Numbered from the stretch's first letter, positions 6,505 through 15,630 are shown. The stretch: DNA of 40,628 nucleotides from Saprospiraceae bacterium (GCA_020436835.1 JAGQWZ010000003.1:1-40628), one strand, 5' to 3'. Notes: generated by a model not told the origin, from the letters alone. Program-made: numbers and translations.

Positions 6505-8889
6505 CTATCTGGCAACTTCCAGACGATGAATGGTAGTTTTACCCCCCTCGTCCACTATTTCAACAAAATAAGATCCCGCTGGTAATTGGTTGAGGTCGTA
6601 AGATTGCCGATCATCTGAATCCGGCATCCAGATTTTAATCAATTGTCCCTGTAGATTCAGTAAGCGCATCGATTGTATCTTTCCGGAGACTGCAAACCAG
6701 GATTCAGCCGGATTGGGATAAATCATTACATTACGTTCAGAAGCCTTACCGATAAATAGTATCTCTTCTCTGTCCTCCAGTGAAATCTGACCTTCTGTAG
6801 ATAATAAAGCAATCCTCTTTGCCAAAATCCTGACCTTCACCAGATCCTCCAGTGAGCGGAAACCATTGAGGTCTTCCTCAACAATAAAGCGAATTTGCCC
6901 CAGGACTCCGTGCCCCTGAATGGGATTCTTATCAATCTTACCTATTCCCACATCAATGGTTCCGTCTTTGGGACTTTGGGCAAAGGCTATTACACTGTTT
7001 ACCGGATTAAATATGCCCTGATCAGACAAAATAAACTGGACAGAACTGGAGTCTACAAACCGGCCTCCCACTTCCAACGAAAAATTGACACCGAGCATAT
7101 CCGAAGCAGGAAGTGAAGCTGAACCTAACGACACTTCAATGACAGCCCAATCCCCGGATTCTACCTCAGGAGTCAATATTTCAAGATTGAGAGGTATTGC
7201 ATGTAATCCAGGAGGTGGCTTTGGTACCAGGTTATGCGCCTTCATGTAATGATGACTCAAAATCTGCAAATCAGTAGTGGACAATATGCCATCACCGTTC
7301 CCGTCCACATACTTGAGGTTACGGGTTCCATAGCTTAGAGTGGCAGGCCAGTCTTCCATTTCCTGTCCATACCAATAGTCCGATGAAGTACCGGTTCTTA
7401 CTGGTCCAGAGTACCCGATATTTGTCGCCAGCACTACCGCATCCTGAATATCTACCTGTCCGTCGTTATTATGATCGCCGGGCCAAACACAATCCTGACA
7501 ACCTGCAGACTCCAATGGTTGTACCGATACAGCCAAAGAAATATTTTTACATTTCTCTGGTTGACCAGCACAATACCTGACAACAAATCCATCTGTTCCT
7601 TCAAACTGAGGATCCGGTGAATAATTAAAGGAGTGGCCCTGCCCGGCAATTTCTACCGTTCCATAAGCAGGTGGTTGAACCAAGCTGAATTGAAAGTCGT
7701 CAATAGGTACTGCGTATTTCAATTCAAGCGGACTATTTCGGGTTGTATAGAGATGCTGAAAATCATAAAGCGGTTCATAATTATGAACGGTAAGGTGTAC
7801 TGAGGCTTCATCGCATCGATTCTCTGCACAAGCCCTGTAGGTAAATGTTGTCTGTCCAGCAAAATTCTCCGCAGGTATGTAGCGGTACGTATGGTCCGTA
7901 ATCGGGTACAAGTTGCCTATTAGTCCCTCTTTACTAACATCTTGAATGGATCCACCCAGGTCGTTTGCCGACAGGTCAATGATCAATTCATTTCCTACCT
8001 CGGTGTAAAACCGGTCATCTACATTCCAGCCATTATCCAGAAAGGGATCCTTTACTACAATGGAAATCACATGAAAAATCTGGGATCCGTCCGCAATCTG
8101 GCTGAATTTCAAAATTTCCGTACCGGAATATCCTAATTGAGGGACGTACTCATAGATTTGGTCGCTGATGCGAATCAGATCACCGGTGAAATATGCATTA
8201 CTGGGTGCATTAAAGCCAGGAGCAACGAGAAGAGTCGTTTTTTCATCCCGCATTATCTCATAGCGGCTGGTATCGGCAGCAGGCAAATCGTGAGAATCGT
8301 CCACCCGGAGAATTACCAGGGCGGCAGAACAGTCTCCCCCTGCGCAAGCCGTATATCCGATCTTTGCATATCCCTTTTCAAGCGCAGTGAAAACAATCCT
8401 TTTGCCATCTGCAGAAATCGAGGCAGATCCATTGCTGATGTAGGAAAGTTTAGAGATATGGAGATCGCCAGCTCCAAACTCATCATTCGCCAGGACATCG
8501 AGGGATAGATTACTTTCATTTGTGTTCACAGCATAATAGTCCGGGACCGCAATCACCCGACTAACTGCAACTACGAATCCTTCAAAAAAAGGTTTGATCA
8601 CGCCACCCACCACTCGCTGTGTCTTGTATACCACTGTATCCACCCCTACAAAAGATGCCGGAGCCGAGTACCTCACCCGGTAGACGTCTTCATAACCGTA
8701 CTTAAATTTGGATACCGTACCATGCTGGGGGGTGACTATGAAATCAGGATAAGACCTGCTTTCAGCCGGAACATCAATCGACTGCCCAGCCAGGACCTTC
8801 AATGACTTATATGCCCTTAATTGCTGACTGTAACTGACATGCCATAAAAGACTGACAGCCAGCAATAATACAAGTCTAATCGGGGACAT
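6505..8889 (-). CDS. T9SS type A secreted protein with cadherin-like modules and a dockerin-like calcium pair
   Basis: A secreted protein of about 794-796 residues. Order of parts: Sec signal peptide (about 1-23, ending SYSQ); several Ig/cadherin-like modules of the DVLANDEFGAGDL type (about 115-200, 285-370, 375-460); two dockerin-like loops, DHNNDGQVDIQD (474-485) and DGNGDGILSTTD (531-542), with calcium-ligand spacing D-x-N-x-D-G; a beta-rich module (565-710) resembling a cohesin-like fold only in general pattern; and a C-terminal T9SS type A sorting tail (722-796) starting VMIYPNPA and ending in TTIHRLEVAR. ATGs at 8895 and 8889 are both usable; 8889 is used here. It is probably a surface adhesin or scaffold; no catalytic domain is visible. 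It converges with the LytTR operon. Confidence 0.85.
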   Translation of the reverse strand: MSPIRLVLLLAVSLLWHVSYSQQLRAYKSLKVLAGQSIDVPAESRSYPDFIVTPQHGTVSKFKYGYEDVYRVRYSAPASFVGVDTVVYKTQRVVGGVIKPFFEGFVVAVSRVIAVPDYYAVNTNESNLSLDVLANDEFGAGDLHISKLSYISNGSASISADGKRIVFTALEKGYAKIGYTACAGGDCSAALVILRVDDSHDLPAADTSRYEIMRDEKTTLLVAPGFNAPSNAYFTGDLIRISDQIYEYVPQLGYSGTEILKFSQIADGSQIFHVISIVVKDPFLDNGWNVDDRFYTEVGNELIIDLSANDLGGSIQDVSKEGLIGNLYPITDHTYRYIPAENFAGQTTFTYRACAENRCDEASVHLTVHNYEPLYDFQHLYTTRNSPLELKYAVPIDDFQFSLVQPPAYGTVEIAGQGHSFNYSPDPQFEGTDGFVVRYCAGQPEKCKNISLAVSVQPLESAGCQDCVWPGDHNNDGQVDIQDAVVLATNIGYSGPVRTGTSSDYWYGQEMEDWPATLSYGTRNLKYVDGNGDGILSTTDLQILSHHYMKAHNLVPKPPPGLHAIPLNLEILTPEVESGDWAVIEVSLGSASLPASDMLGVNFSLEVGGRFVDSSSVQFILSDQGIFNPVNSVIAFAQSPKDGTIDVGIGKIDKNPIQGHGVLGQIRFIVEEDLNGFRSLEDLVKVRILAKRIALLSTEGQISLEDREEILFIGKASERNVMIYPNPAESWFAVSGKIQSMRLLNLQGQLIKIWMPDSDDRQSYDLNQLPAGSYFVEIVDEGGKTTIHRLEVAR

Positions 8890-8998
8890 GGTCATGCGCT
8901 TATATTATAAGTCATTGCAATATAAGAACATCTTAACGATTTTCATATGCGTTCACAATACGACAACGAAACTTTAACATTTTTTATATATGTTATAC

Positions 8999-9030
8999 TT
9001 TCATATATGACATCGAACATACTAACTTTA
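8999..9030 (+). promoter_or_regulatory. Candidate Bacteroidota promoter, nearly leaderless
   Basis: TTTC at 8999-9002 and TAACTTTA at 9023-9030, separated by 20 bases, resemble the Bacteroidota -33/-7 consensus TTTG / TAnnTTTG with one mismatch in each box. The start codon at 9039 is only 8 bases past the -7 box, which would make the transcript leaderless or nearly so. Sequence match only. Confidence 0.3.
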
Positions 9031-9038
9031 TCTTCTTG

Positions 9039-10514
9039 ATGCAAAAGACCAAACTATTCCGGGTATTGCTCTCTTTCAGTTTAATCGAATTAAACCGGTT
9101 ACTACGCTTCATTGATGATGGTCAGTGGCATGAACAGAACAAGATTAAAAGACTGATCGGAATCGCTATTGGATTAATTAGGGAGAATGCAGCAGAAAAA
9201 GTAGAGAAAGAGGAAGTTTGGAATGTACTGCATAACGATGAGGATCCGTACGACGACGTTCGATTCCGCAAACTCTGTTCAGATGCATTGCAAGTAGTTG
9301 AACGCTTTCTCAGTTCCGAAGCTTACTTCAATGATATGCTCCTTGAGTCGGCCACGAGACTGAAGGCGCTTAGCCGGAAGGAATTAGCTCCTCTCTATAA
9401 TACGCAGCTGAACCGGGTTAACACACTAATCTCCCGATTTCCGGAAAGGGGATCCGACTATTATCATTTTCGCTATCAGGTGGAGAAAAATGCATTTACT
9501 TTCCGCCAGTCTGTATTGCAAAGGTTTAAGATTGCCAACATAGATGCGATCCTCGATAATCTGGATACTTTCTATATAATTGAAAAGCTTAAGTATTACT
9601 GTGAGGTGCTTAGTCGGCGTACCTTTTTAAAACATGAATATCGCAATCGGCTCATTGATGAAATTCTGTCCTTAATACAGAACGGAGAGTTCGATCATGT
9701 ACCTCTCATTCGTATCTACTATCAGATTGTCCTAACACATCTGTATCCGGAGGATGAGAGCTTCTACTATGAACTCAAATCACAGTTAAAAGCGCACAAC
9801 AGCATTCTACCCGGAGATCAGATGAAGGAAATCTATACCTCTGCTTTGAATTACTGCACCAGGAAGATCAATCAGGGCAAGGACGAGTTTATACTGGAAG
9901 CTTTTGAAACCTACAAACAATTGCTGGTGAAGGAACTTCTTTATGACCGGGATCAGCTATCACACTGGACCTTTAAGAATTTAGTGGTGTTGGCACTGCG
10001 ATTGGGCGAATATCATTGGGCTGAAAATTTTATCCATGAATATAAGGATAAAATACCCCAGCAGTTCCGACTGAACGCCGTATCCTACAACCTGGCCCAG
10101 TTGTATTTTTATCAGAGAAAGTATAAAAAAGTACTGGAGCTGCTTCAGACCGTAGAATATGAAGATGCCACTTATAATCTTGGTGCTAAGTCGATGCTTT
10201 TCGCCACTTATTATGAAATGCAGGAATGGGAAGCCCTCCATTCACTAGGAGAGAGTTTTAAAGTCTTTATTCATCGTAGGAAGAACATTATACCGGAAGG
10301 CCGAAGAAATTCTTACTTAAATCTGATAAAATTGACATTGAAGCTCCATAAGCTCAATGTGCATGAAGTCCAGAAGATTACCAGTCTCATGCAAAAAACA
10401 GAGTCCTCCGGACAAGAAATCGCCAGTGCAAATTGGTTGAAAGAAAAGATAAATGAGAAACTTCACTATTCCGACCACAAAGCGAGACACCTCTCTGTGA
10501 GCAGGCAGGCTTAG
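9039..10514 (+). CDS. Uncharacterised helical-repeat protein, Bacteroidota type
   Basis: I do not recognise a named domain. The 491 residues are almost wholly alpha-helical, with no signal peptide or membrane segment, so it is cytoplasmic. The N-terminus (about 1-100), which runs from KLFRVLLSFSLIELNRLLRF through a helix pair to a FRKLCSDALQVVERFL segment, recalls N-terminal regions of large paralogous families of unknown function in Saprospiria-like genomes (inference from memory). The middle and C-terminal part (about 250-440) has TPR-like helix pairs, for example LAQLYFYQRKYKKVLELLQ. The frame opens with TTG at 9036, but the ATG at 9039 is the natural start. The gene is followed 3 bases later by a LOG-family gene, suggesting one transcript. 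It could be a scaffold or regulatory protein; function unknown. Confidence 0.8.
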   Translation: MQKTKLFRVLLSFSLIELNRLLRFIDDGQWHEQNKIKRLIGIAIGLIRENAAEKVEKEEVWNVLHNDEDPYDDVRFRKLCSDALQVVERFLSSEAYFNDMLLESATRLKALSRKELAPLYNTQLNRVNTLISRFPERGSDYYHFRYQVEKNAFTFRQSVLQRFKIANIDAILDNLDTFYIIEKLKYYCEVLSRRTFLKHEYRNRLIDEILSLIQNGEFDHVPLIRIYYQIVLTHLYPEDESFYYELKSQLKAHNSILPGDQMKEIYTSALNYCTRKINQGKDEFILEAFETYKQLLVKELLYDRDQLSHWTFKNLVVLALRLGEYHWAENFIHEYKDKIPQQFRLNAVSYNLAQLYFYQRKYKKVLELLQTVEYEDATYNLGAKSMLFATYYEMQEWEALHSLGESFKVFIHRRKNIIPEGRRNSYLNLIKLTLKLHKLNVHEVQKITSLMQKTESSGQEIASANWLKEKINEKLHYSDHKARHLSVSRQA

Positions 10515-10517
10515 AGC

Positions 10518-11618
10518 ATGATAAAGGAAATCGAGTCTTTAGAGGCGTTCCTGAGAAATGGAATTTCTTTTGAAAATGTAACGATACAGGATGTAGATTT
10601 TTCGTCCATGTCCATTAATTGGCATGCCCTAAAGATTAACCGCACGACATTTTTAGGCTGCCGTTTTACCGCCGAAGACAAATTATATTTAATCAATCAG
10701 GGTGCGATTGTGCTGGAGAAACCGGAGGGATTGCCTTATAATCCATTCCGGAAAGATCTATACCATTGGCAAGAACTGGAGAGCGGTGACAAAACGACTC
10801 AGGATTATAAAATTTATGACCATTTTCACCAATCCAGGTACAATCCACCGGTGAACGAAGCCCTCTGGCAGAGGATACACGACCACGCGATCGATGATGC
10901 GCTCAGAGAATTCATCGAAATGGGTGATAATGGATTACCCAAAGCCAAATGCGTTGGAATCATGGGAGGGCATCAGACTTCGCGATTGGATAAGAACTAT
11001 AAAAAGGTTGCACTTACCGCAAAATGGTTGACTGAAGCAGGCTATTTGGTTGCCTCCGGAGGTGGTCCCGGAATTATGGAAGCAGCAAATCTGGGAGCCT
11101 TCCTGGCTAATAGATCCGATAATTCCCTGTCTGATGCCATTGAACACATGGCAGAAGCTCCGGTTTACCGGGATCAAAACTTTACCAGACTTGCCATAGA
11201 AGTGAATCGCTCATATGGTGAACAAAACAAATCGCTCGCAATTCCGACAAGGTTTTACGGCCATGAACCCAGTAATGTGTTTTCCTCCGCCATCGCTAAG
11301 TATTTCAGTAACAGTATCCGGGAAGATACCTTGCTGGCAATCTGTATTCATGGTGTGATCTTCGCACCCGGTAGCGCCGGAACCGTGCAGGAAATTTTCA
11401 TGGATGCAGCTCAGAATCACTATGGGACTTACAACTACTTAAGTCCGATGATATTTTTAGGCCAGGAGCACTTTGAATATGATACCATGATATTTCCACT
11501 GGTTCGCCGCCTGGCACGCCACCATCCCTATGCAAATTTGCTCGCTCTCACCGATCAGCCGGAGGAAATTGTCACATTTATCGAGAATCATCCTCCAATC
11601 CCTACAAATTCTCACTAA
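10518..11618 (+). CDS. LOG-family Rossmann nucleotide-binding protein
   Basis: A 366-residue protein with a LOG/lysine-decarboxylase-like Rossmann domain (PF03641) at about 145-345. Landmarks are GIMGGH near 150, the glycine run ASGGGPGIMEAANLGA, and APGSAGTVQEIF in place of the PGGxGTxxE motif of cytokinin-activating LOG enzymes. The PGSAGT variant occurs in other long LOG-like proteins, so it need not mean loss of activity. Relatives such as E. coli PpnN cleave nucleoside monophosphates to base and ribose-5-phosphate; that role is plausible here but not proven. The N-terminal 130 residues have no assigned domain. Cytoplasmic. It starts 3 bases after the upstream gene's stop, so the two are likely translated together. 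Confidence 0.82.
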   Translation: MIKEIESLEAFLRNGISFENVTIQDVDFSSMSINWHALKINRTTFLGCRFTAEDKLYLINQGAIVLEKPEGLPYNPFRKDLYHWQELESGDKTTQDYKIYDHFHQSRYNPPVNEALWQRIHDHAIDDALREFIEMGDNGLPKAKCVGIMGGHQTSRLDKNYKKVALTAKWLTEAGYLVASGGGPGIMEAANLGAFLANRSDNSLSDAIEHMAEAPVYRDQNFTRLAIEVNRSYGEQNKSLAIPTRFYGHEPSNVFSSAIAKYFSNSIREDTLLAICIHGVIFAPGSAGTVQEIFMDAAQNHYGTYNYLSPMIFLGQEHFEYDTMIFPLVRRLARHHPYANLLALTDQPEEIVTFIENHPPIPTNSH

Positions 11619-11666
11619 ATTTGAAATCACCACTTACTGCCTTTTTCGAATGCTAAAAAAATTCCA

Positions 11667-13139
11667 ATGAAGAGAAAATCATCACTTAGCCGCAGGGATA
11701 TGATACGCAAAGGTGTTACCGGTGCAGCAGGATTCATGATCGTGCCAAGACATGTCTTGGGTAAAGGATATACACCGCCCAGTGATCAGCTGGGAATAGC
11801 TGCGATTGGTGCGGGTGGTAAAGGCAGGTCGGACATTATAAATGCCTGGCATGAAGGGAAAAACAAAGTAGTAGCCCTTTGTGATATCGATACGAGTCAA
11901 TGCAAGGATACCAGGAAGAAGTTCTCTGACGCTAAATTCTATGCCGACTTTCGTAAGATGTTAGATGAGCTGGATGGCGAAATTGATGCTGTGACGATTT
12001 CCACTCCCGACCATACTCATGCAATCGCAGCTCTGACAGCTATGTCGATGGGTAAGCATGTTTATGTGCAAAAACCATTGACTCACAACATTGCTGAAGC
12101 ACGCAGTCTGACTGAAGCGGCAAGAAAGCACAAAGTAGTGAGCCAAATGGGAAATCAGGGTGCATCCAACCCTGGTCAGGAACAGATGGTTAAATGGTTT
12201 GATGATGACCTTATCGGTCCGGTCAGATCAGTACAGGTCTGGACCAACCGGCCGGTATGGCCTCAGGGTATTCCGGTTCCCACCGGGAAAGTTCCGTTAC
12301 CAGATACGATCTCGGAAGCAAACTGGGACCTTTTCATCGGGCCAGCAAAAATGGTTGACTATCATCCGTTATATCATCCGTTTAAATGGAGAGGATGGTG
12401 GAACTTTGGTACCGGCGCACTGGGTGATATGGGATGTCATCTGATCGATCCGCCGTTTCGCGTTCTCCAACTGGGGTATCCTACCGAAGTTGAGTGCAGT
12501 GTTGGGCAAGTGTTTACACAGGATTGGGTACCGGAATACATTCCGGAAGGATGTCCTCCATCGTCCCGCACTGAGATAAAATTTCCAGCCACCGCCAACA
12601 ATCCGGTTGAAATGAAAATGACCTGGCACGATGGGGGCTTAAGACCCTTCCACCCTGATCTTATACCGGCCAATGATTTTCTTGGTGAGGAAGGTAGTGC
12701 TAACGGTGTTTTGATGATTGGAGAGAAAGGAATAATGACCTGCGGCACCTATGGAAGGAATCCTCAAATATATTTTAACAATGGTGATAAAATCGGTATG
12801 GCAGAAGATTTCGAGTCAGCCAATCCAAACGCCGGGGAGAATGAATATGGTCATCAGCTTTCCTGGACCGAAGCATGCAAAGCCGGCTTTGGTAGTGATG
12901 AACACAAGGCGCTGACTTCCTCCTTTGATTATGCCGGTCCGCTGACCGAAACCGTATTGATGGGAAATCTCGCTATACGAAGCTATATGCTAGGAAAAAA
13001 AGGCAACAGTTCCCGGGGCAACCTTAATTTCCCCGGTAGAAAGAGGTTGATTTGGGATGGAAATGCTATGAAGATCACCAACTTTGAAGAGGCAAATCAG
13101 TTTGTATCCAGAGAATACAGAAAAGGTTGGGAAATATAA
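11667..13139 (+). CDS. Gfo/Idh/MocA family oxidoreductase with Tat signal
   Basis: A 490-residue NAD(P)-dependent sugar oxidoreductase-like protein (PF01408). The N-terminus carries a twin-arginine signal (SRRDMIRKG, Arg9-Arg10, then a weakly hydrophobic stretch), implying export of the folded, cofactor-bound protein. The dinucleotide site is AIGAGGKGRSDI (about 45-57). The usual EKP motif is YVQKPLTHN, the variant seen in exported members. C-terminal segments such as GTGALGDMGCHLIDPPF match exported Bacteroidota and Planctomycetota homologues. It converges on the DUF1080 gene with only 25 bases between stops. Members of these two families work together in making and breaking 3-keto-sugars, so oxidation at C3 of a glycoside is a reasonable but unproven role. 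Confidence 0.9.
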   Translation: MKRKSSLSRRDMIRKGVTGAAGFMIVPRHVLGKGYTPPSDQLGIAAIGAGGKGRSDIINAWHEGKNKVVALCDIDTSQCKDTRKKFSDAKFYADFRKMLDELDGEIDAVTISTPDHTHAIAALTAMSMGKHVYVQKPLTHNIAEARSLTEAARKHKVVSQMGNQGASNPGQEQMVKWFDDDLIGPVRSVQVWTNRPVWPQGIPVPTGKVPLPDTISEANWDLFIGPAKMVDYHPLYHPFKWRGWWNFGTGALGDMGCHLIDPPFRVLQLGYPTEVECSVGQVFTQDWVPEYIPEGCPPSSRTEIKFPATANNPVEMKMTWHDGGLRPFHPDLIPANDFLGEEGSANGVLMIGEKGIMTCGTYGRNPQIYFNNGDKIGMAEDFESANPNAGENEYGHQLSWTEACKAGFGSDEHKALTSSFDYAGPLTETVLMGNLAIRSYMLGKKGNSSRGNLNFPGRKRLIWDGNAMKITNFEEANQFVSREYRKGWEI

Positions 13140-13164
13140 GAGATAAAAAGTTCCAGCCGGCGAC

Positions 13165-13758
13165 TCAGAGTTTCTTCAGCTCCAGATTTCTCCATGAGAC
13201 TTTAATCCCTCCACCACTGTGAATCTGGAGGGCAATGTGGCCTTGCCCCTCCCCTATTTTTTCATCCTTGAGATGAATCATCTGAACGCCATTTAGCCAG
13301 GTTGTGACCTCGTCATCCACCACTCTTATCTTCATCTTGTTCCATTCGCCAAAATGTAAATTCTCATCCAGCTCAGGATCTGGTTGTATCAGCCACCCCC
13401 TGCCATAGGATTCATAGACGCCTCCCGTATTGTGCCCGGGTGGAGCGACTTCTACCTGCCAGCCGGAAATCTTCGTTCCGTCCAGAGTAGAACGAAAGAA
13501 AACGCCACTATTTCCATCTGCTCCCTGCTTGAATTCCAGCGTAAGTTCAAAATTGTCATACTCCTCCACGGTGCTAAGATATCCATACTCGGCATCCGGA
13601 CCACTTTCACATATTAATAGGCCGTCTTCAACATACCATAACTCCGTTCCATGCTTCTTCCAACCCTCTAAATCTGATCCGTTAAATAGAGACTCCTGGG
13701 CGGATAATGATAACTGCATCAGTACAATGCAGACGATAAATAATAGCTTATAATGCAT
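13165..13758 (-). CDS. Exported DUF1080 (3-keto-disaccharide hydrolase family) protein
   Basis: A 197-residue protein with an N-terminal Sec signal peptide (about 1-20, ending LSAQ) followed by a complete DUF1080 jelly-roll domain (PF06439): SLFNGSDLEGWKKHG, FELTLEFKQGADGNSGVFFRS, WQVEV and a C-terminal GHIALQIHSGGGIKVSWRNLELKKL. Members include 3-keto-disaccharide hydrolases and lectin-like proteins. The frame opens with TTG at 13767; the ATG at 13758 gives a normal signal peptide and is preferred. It lies tail to tail with the Tat-exported Gfo/Idh/MocA oxidoreductase, consistent with a shared extracytoplasmic keto-sugar pathway, although opposite strands mean no shared transcript. Confidence 0.88.
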   Translation of the reverse strand: MHYKLLFIVCIVLMQLSLSAQESLFNGSDLEGWKKHGTELWYVEDGLLICESGPDAEYGYLSTVEEYDNFELTLEFKQGADGNSGVFFRSTLDGTKISGWQVEVAPPGHNTGGVYESYGRGWLIQPDPELDENLHFGEWNKMKIRVVDDEVTTWLNGVQMIHLKDEKIGEGQGHIALQIHSGGGIKVSWRNLELKKL

Positions 13759-13811
13759 AGTGCTCAATTTGGCAGCAAAATAATAAGTTTAACCTAGATA
13801 ACCTATCCAAA

Positions 13812-13843
13812 TAAAAAAGGGCCTGCCAAATGAGGCAAACCCC
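13812..13843 (-). terminator. Rho-independent terminator-like hairpin
   Basis: Read on the minus strand, GGGG-TT-TGCC, loop TCATTT, GGCA-GG-CCC is followed directly by TTTTTT. Seven base pairs interrupted by a 2x2 internal loop, with a U-tract, fit an intrinsic terminator for the minus-strand exported-protein gene ending at 13885. A perfect 14-base palindrome (AAGGACTAGTCCTT, 13864-13877) lies between that stop and this hairpin. Confidence 0.6.
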
Positions 13844-13884
13844 GCACCATGTTCTTTTGATGTAAGGACTAGTCCTTTTGTTAT

Positions 13885-15549
13885 TCAATCGTCAACCCGA
13901 AGTACTTCCAGGGTTCGAATTGATATTCGCGGATCATTGGGATCTTTCTTTCGGCTAAAGTAACTGACCACACCTTCATTTGGATCATAATAGATCAACC
14001 TTGAAGCAATAGCTCCTTCATCGCTCCTCACAAAAGATACTTTATTTGTCTGGATAGTACAGAGGATGGGATAGGTACCCTCGGAGGTCTGGTCAGTAGC
14101 ATAAAAAGAAATGATGCCATCGTTATTTTTTTCGATCTGTCCGATCGTAATCAAAGCCCTTGGATCGGCATCATTGGGGCGCTGATAAAAGTCTGACGCT
14201 ACGATCTGACCGTCTTTCTTCATTAGTACAGGGACCAGTCCGTGATTGACCCGGGTAGCCGCAGCCATCTCTTCCGACATCTCCACTCCAGCCATAACGC
14301 CTACATTTTCTTCCACCCGATATATCATCAGAATCTCGCCATCTTCAAAAATGGTGGGTTCACCAATAAGCCGGAAATTTATCGCTTTACTGTTGTGATT
14401 CCCACTATTCAGAAATGTCTTCAGACTATTGAGTCGATGCCCGGTACTGCTAATATTGTACTTGCCATCACTTTGAATGAAACAACTGACCACCTCACTT
14501 TCGGTACTGGACATATAAAAGACATCATCACCCTGCCAAAGTACGTTGACAGGATCAAAAACCTCATGTTTAGAGACAATCATTGAAGAGCTCTGCAACT
14601 GGGCCATTTTGTCAAATCGATAGAAGTAATACTGACCTAGTTTATATGCATCACTTGTATTGTCCGTTGCCTGCATTACCAGGATCTCCTTATCAAGGGT
14701 CCGGCCACTATCCGGTTGGAAAGTAAAGATCTCGTCGCGATAAACGATCTGCATTGCATTAGGGAATTCAAAGTCATGGAGTCCGGCGACCTGCCCGTTC
14801 GTATCAAATGCAACCAACCTTAGTTGCTTATCGGAAATCTCTTTATCAATCTCCTTGTCCACCCGGTTTAGCAGGGCAAGGGTGTAACCATCTTTGGGAT
14901 CCGTGACCGGTAGATACTGGTTAACCCAATATTGCTTTTTAGATGCACTGTCATATTCGATTAGGGAAGCTTTCTTCCGCAATATGGCGGTCGTATCCGT
15001 TCCATCCGGAGCATATCGCCATTTGACAATCTGCAGATCGGTTAGTTTTAGGTTTTTGTCAACATTCAGTGCCGTCTCGAAACGGAATTCAGATGATTCA
15101 TTGCTGACTTCAGCCGTCTGCCGTTTGTTCATATTTCCTCCCCACGGCACCTGAGCATAATCATCCAATGAAATCAATTTCAATTCTGCATCCAGCAATA
15201 AACCTTTTTGACCATTCAAACCAAATACCAATCCTCTTTCCGGCACTTCTCCGGTTTGTACGAACTTCTTTTCTTCCTCCAGGATTTCTCCGGTCGCATC
15301 GTAGGTCAGGTAATAAAGTCCTATCAGGTTCACCAATTTTCCCCGCACGTCATTCGGGTTATCCGGGGTAATGATTCTGGTCTTTTTTTCAAATTCAAGG
15401 ATTACATTGATCTTGTCCCCATCGGATTTGACATAACGGATGCCGCACTTCTCCGGGCGCATTTCATCCAGATTGCCAGGCATTTTGCATGCCTGGGGAT
15501 AAGCATGGTAGATCACCATCAGTAAAACTAAAGTCACTAAATGCCTCAT
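13885..15549 (-). CDS. Uncharacterised exported protein
   Basis: I do not recognise this 554-residue protein. It has a clear Sec signal peptide (about 1-19, ending YPQA) with Cys21 just after the likely cleavage site but no good lipobox, no membrane segment and no T9SS tail. The body is beta-rich, with recurring strand patterns such as VLWQGDDVFYMSS, EPTIFEDGEILMIYRV and NNDGIISFYATD, and many references to Asp/Asn-rich turns, which would suit a beta-propeller-like fold; this is inference from pattern only. The ATG at 15549 is the natural start. It appears monocistronic, with a downstream terminator. Possible roles include an extracytoplasmic sensor or binding protein. Confidence 0.75.
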   Translation of the reverse strand: MRHLVTLVLLMVIYHAYPQACKMPGNLDEMRPEKCGIRYVKSDGDKINVILEFEKKTRIITPDNPNDVRGKLVNLIGLYYLTYDATGEILEEEKKFVQTGEVPERGLVFGLNGQKGLLLDAELKLISLDDYAQVPWGGNMNKRQTAEVSNESSEFRFETALNVDKNLKLTDLQIVKWRYAPDGTDTTAILRKKASLIEYDSASKKQYWVNQYLPVTDPKDGYTLALLNRVDKEIDKEISDKQLRLVAFDTNGQVAGLHDFEFPNAMQIVYRDEIFTFQPDSGRTLDKEILVMQATDNTSDAYKLGQYYFYRFDKMAQLQSSSMIVSKHEVFDPVNVLWQGDDVFYMSSTESEVVSCFIQSDGKYNISSTGHRLNSLKTFLNSGNHNSKAINFRLIGEPTIFEDGEILMIYRVEENVGVMAGVEMSEEMAAATRVNHGLVPVLMKKDGQIVASDFYQRPNDADPRALITIGQIEKNNDGIISFYATDQTSEGTYPILCTIQTNKVSFVRSDEGAIASRLIYYDPNEGVVSYFSRKKDPNDPRISIRTLEVLRVDD

Positions 15550-15630
15550 AGGTATTCATTTATGCACATGAATATTTTCAAATGTGTTTTGATACAATTA
15601 AACCTTATTCGGGATTGCCTATGATATGCT

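Noticed and set aside
11340..11420. Loss of the LOG active-site motif (PGSAGT instead of PGGxGT)
   Set aside because: Long LOG-like proteins commonly carry this variant, as far as I recall, so it is not evidence of a broken enzyme.
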